From NCBI GenBank assembly GCA_900766055.1, contig CAAFTZ010000054.1, positions 1 through 5,693 on the forward strand: a DNA stretch of 5,693 bases, given 5' to 3'. The notes under the pieces were generated by a model. The model saw only the letters and a list, made by a program, of their open reading frames with translations. It was not told the origin of the DNA and searched no databases. Source of the DNA: an uncultured Parasutterella sp. Lineage in GTDB: Bacteria; Pseudomonadota; Gammaproteobacteria; Burkholderiales; Burkholderiaceae_F. This document shows, in pieces, positions 5,444 to 5,693 of the stretch. Numbering within the stretch: position 1 is the stretch's first letter; every line of letters starts with the position of its first letter. The position numbers and the translations under genes are program-made.

Positions 5444-5693
5444 CTAGTAACTATCTAATAAAAATTTAATGATCTTATTTTTTCGATCATCAATTTGTTT
5501 TTTGTACCAGGGTTCTCCATTTTTTGTCATTTCTTGGACCTCTCTTTGCTGATACAAGTGTGAATAAGACTTACGTTTTTCATCAAACGGTCTATTTCCA
5601 ATTGAACCATTGTGGCGGCCCGAGAGCAACAAATGATTTCCTATGGAATCAAGATAATCTCTCTTAAACTCTTCATCATATTCACCATATCCC
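5444..5693 (-). CDS. C-terminal end of a DUF1524 / GmrSD-type HNH nuclease-like protein, 5'-partial
   Basis: The minus-strand frame is open from the right window edge to a TAG at 5444-5446, giving 82 visible residues; the rest lies beyond 5693. The visible part reads YLDSIGNHLLLSGRHN, then SIGNRPFDEKRKSY, then WYKKQIDDRKNKIIKFLL. This order (IGN-x-LLLS, N, a second N-x-PF-x-x-K, a tryptophan, then an R-rich helix) is the C-terminal signature I know from DUF1524 domains, usually found with an N-terminal DUF262 (ParB-like NTPase) in GmrSD type IV restriction enzymes and related phage-defence proteins. The catalytic His motif of the HNH fold would be upstream, outside the window, so activity cannot be judged. 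A TTG at 5630-5632 is within the conserved domain and is not a sensible start. The gene converges on dmsAB. Family assignment is from remembered motif shape, not a search. Confidence 0.65.
   Translation of the reverse strand, partial: GYGEYDEEFKRDYLDSIGNHLLLSGRHNGSIGNRPFDEKRKSYSHLYQQREVQEMTKNGEPWYKKQIDDRKNKIIKFLLDSY

Noticed and set aside
5479..5496. ATGATC/GATCAT inverted repeat with a T-run near the end of the minus-strand gene
   Set aside because: It lies inside the coding sequence of the DUF1524-like C-terminus, upstream of its stop codon, and the T-run is in the loop, so it is not a terminator.

Overview
The window looks like part of a chromosome from a respiring, probably gut-associated proteobacterium. 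The closest familiar sequences are the Escherichia coli DmsA and DmsB subunits of dimethyl sulfoxide (DMSO) reductase. Base composition is moderate to AT-rich, and intergenic stretches are clearly richer in A and T than the dms genes. A betaproteobacterial gut lineage such as Sutterellaceae, which carry many DmsA-type oxidoreductases, is my guess. It is inference, not something a marker gene here proves.

Layout, left to right. (1) 1-765, plus strand: a DMT/EamA-family membrane transporter whose first membrane segment appears to lie outside the window. (2) 766-1278: a 513-base gap with small inverted repeats, a possible eroded minus-strand reading frame next to the transporter, and a TATAAT promoter box just before the next gene. 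(3) 1279-2088, plus: an AraC-family regulator with an N-terminal cupin sensor domain, NimR-like in layout. (4) 2089-2214: a 126-base spacer with a direct repeat, a weak -10 box and a small hairpin, and probably the control region of the reductase genes. (5) 2215-4674 and 4684-5268, plus: dmsA and dmsB, closely spaced and probably translationally coupled, followed by a strong intrinsic terminator at 5318-5353. (6) 5444-5693, minus: the C-terminal end of a convergent gene whose residues match the DUF1524 (GmrSD-type HNH nuclease) C-terminal signature. It is therefore probably a DUF262/DUF1524 restriction-type defence protein cut by the window edge.

How the parts work together. DmsA (molybdenum bis-MGD catalytic subunit with one [4Fe-4S] cluster and a Tat leader) and DmsB (four [4Fe-4S] clusters) would form an exported reductase for an S-oxide, N-oxide or related acceptor. 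The usual membrane anchor and quinol-oxidising subunit DmsC is absent: a terminator follows dmsB within about 50 bases. No DmsD/TorD-type chaperone gene is visible either. The AraC-type gene just upstream on the same strand is the natural candidate regulator of dmsAB. The transporter may or may not belong to the same unit.

The points most worth a second look are the anchor-less dmsAB operon and the truncated GmrSD-like gene at the right edge.
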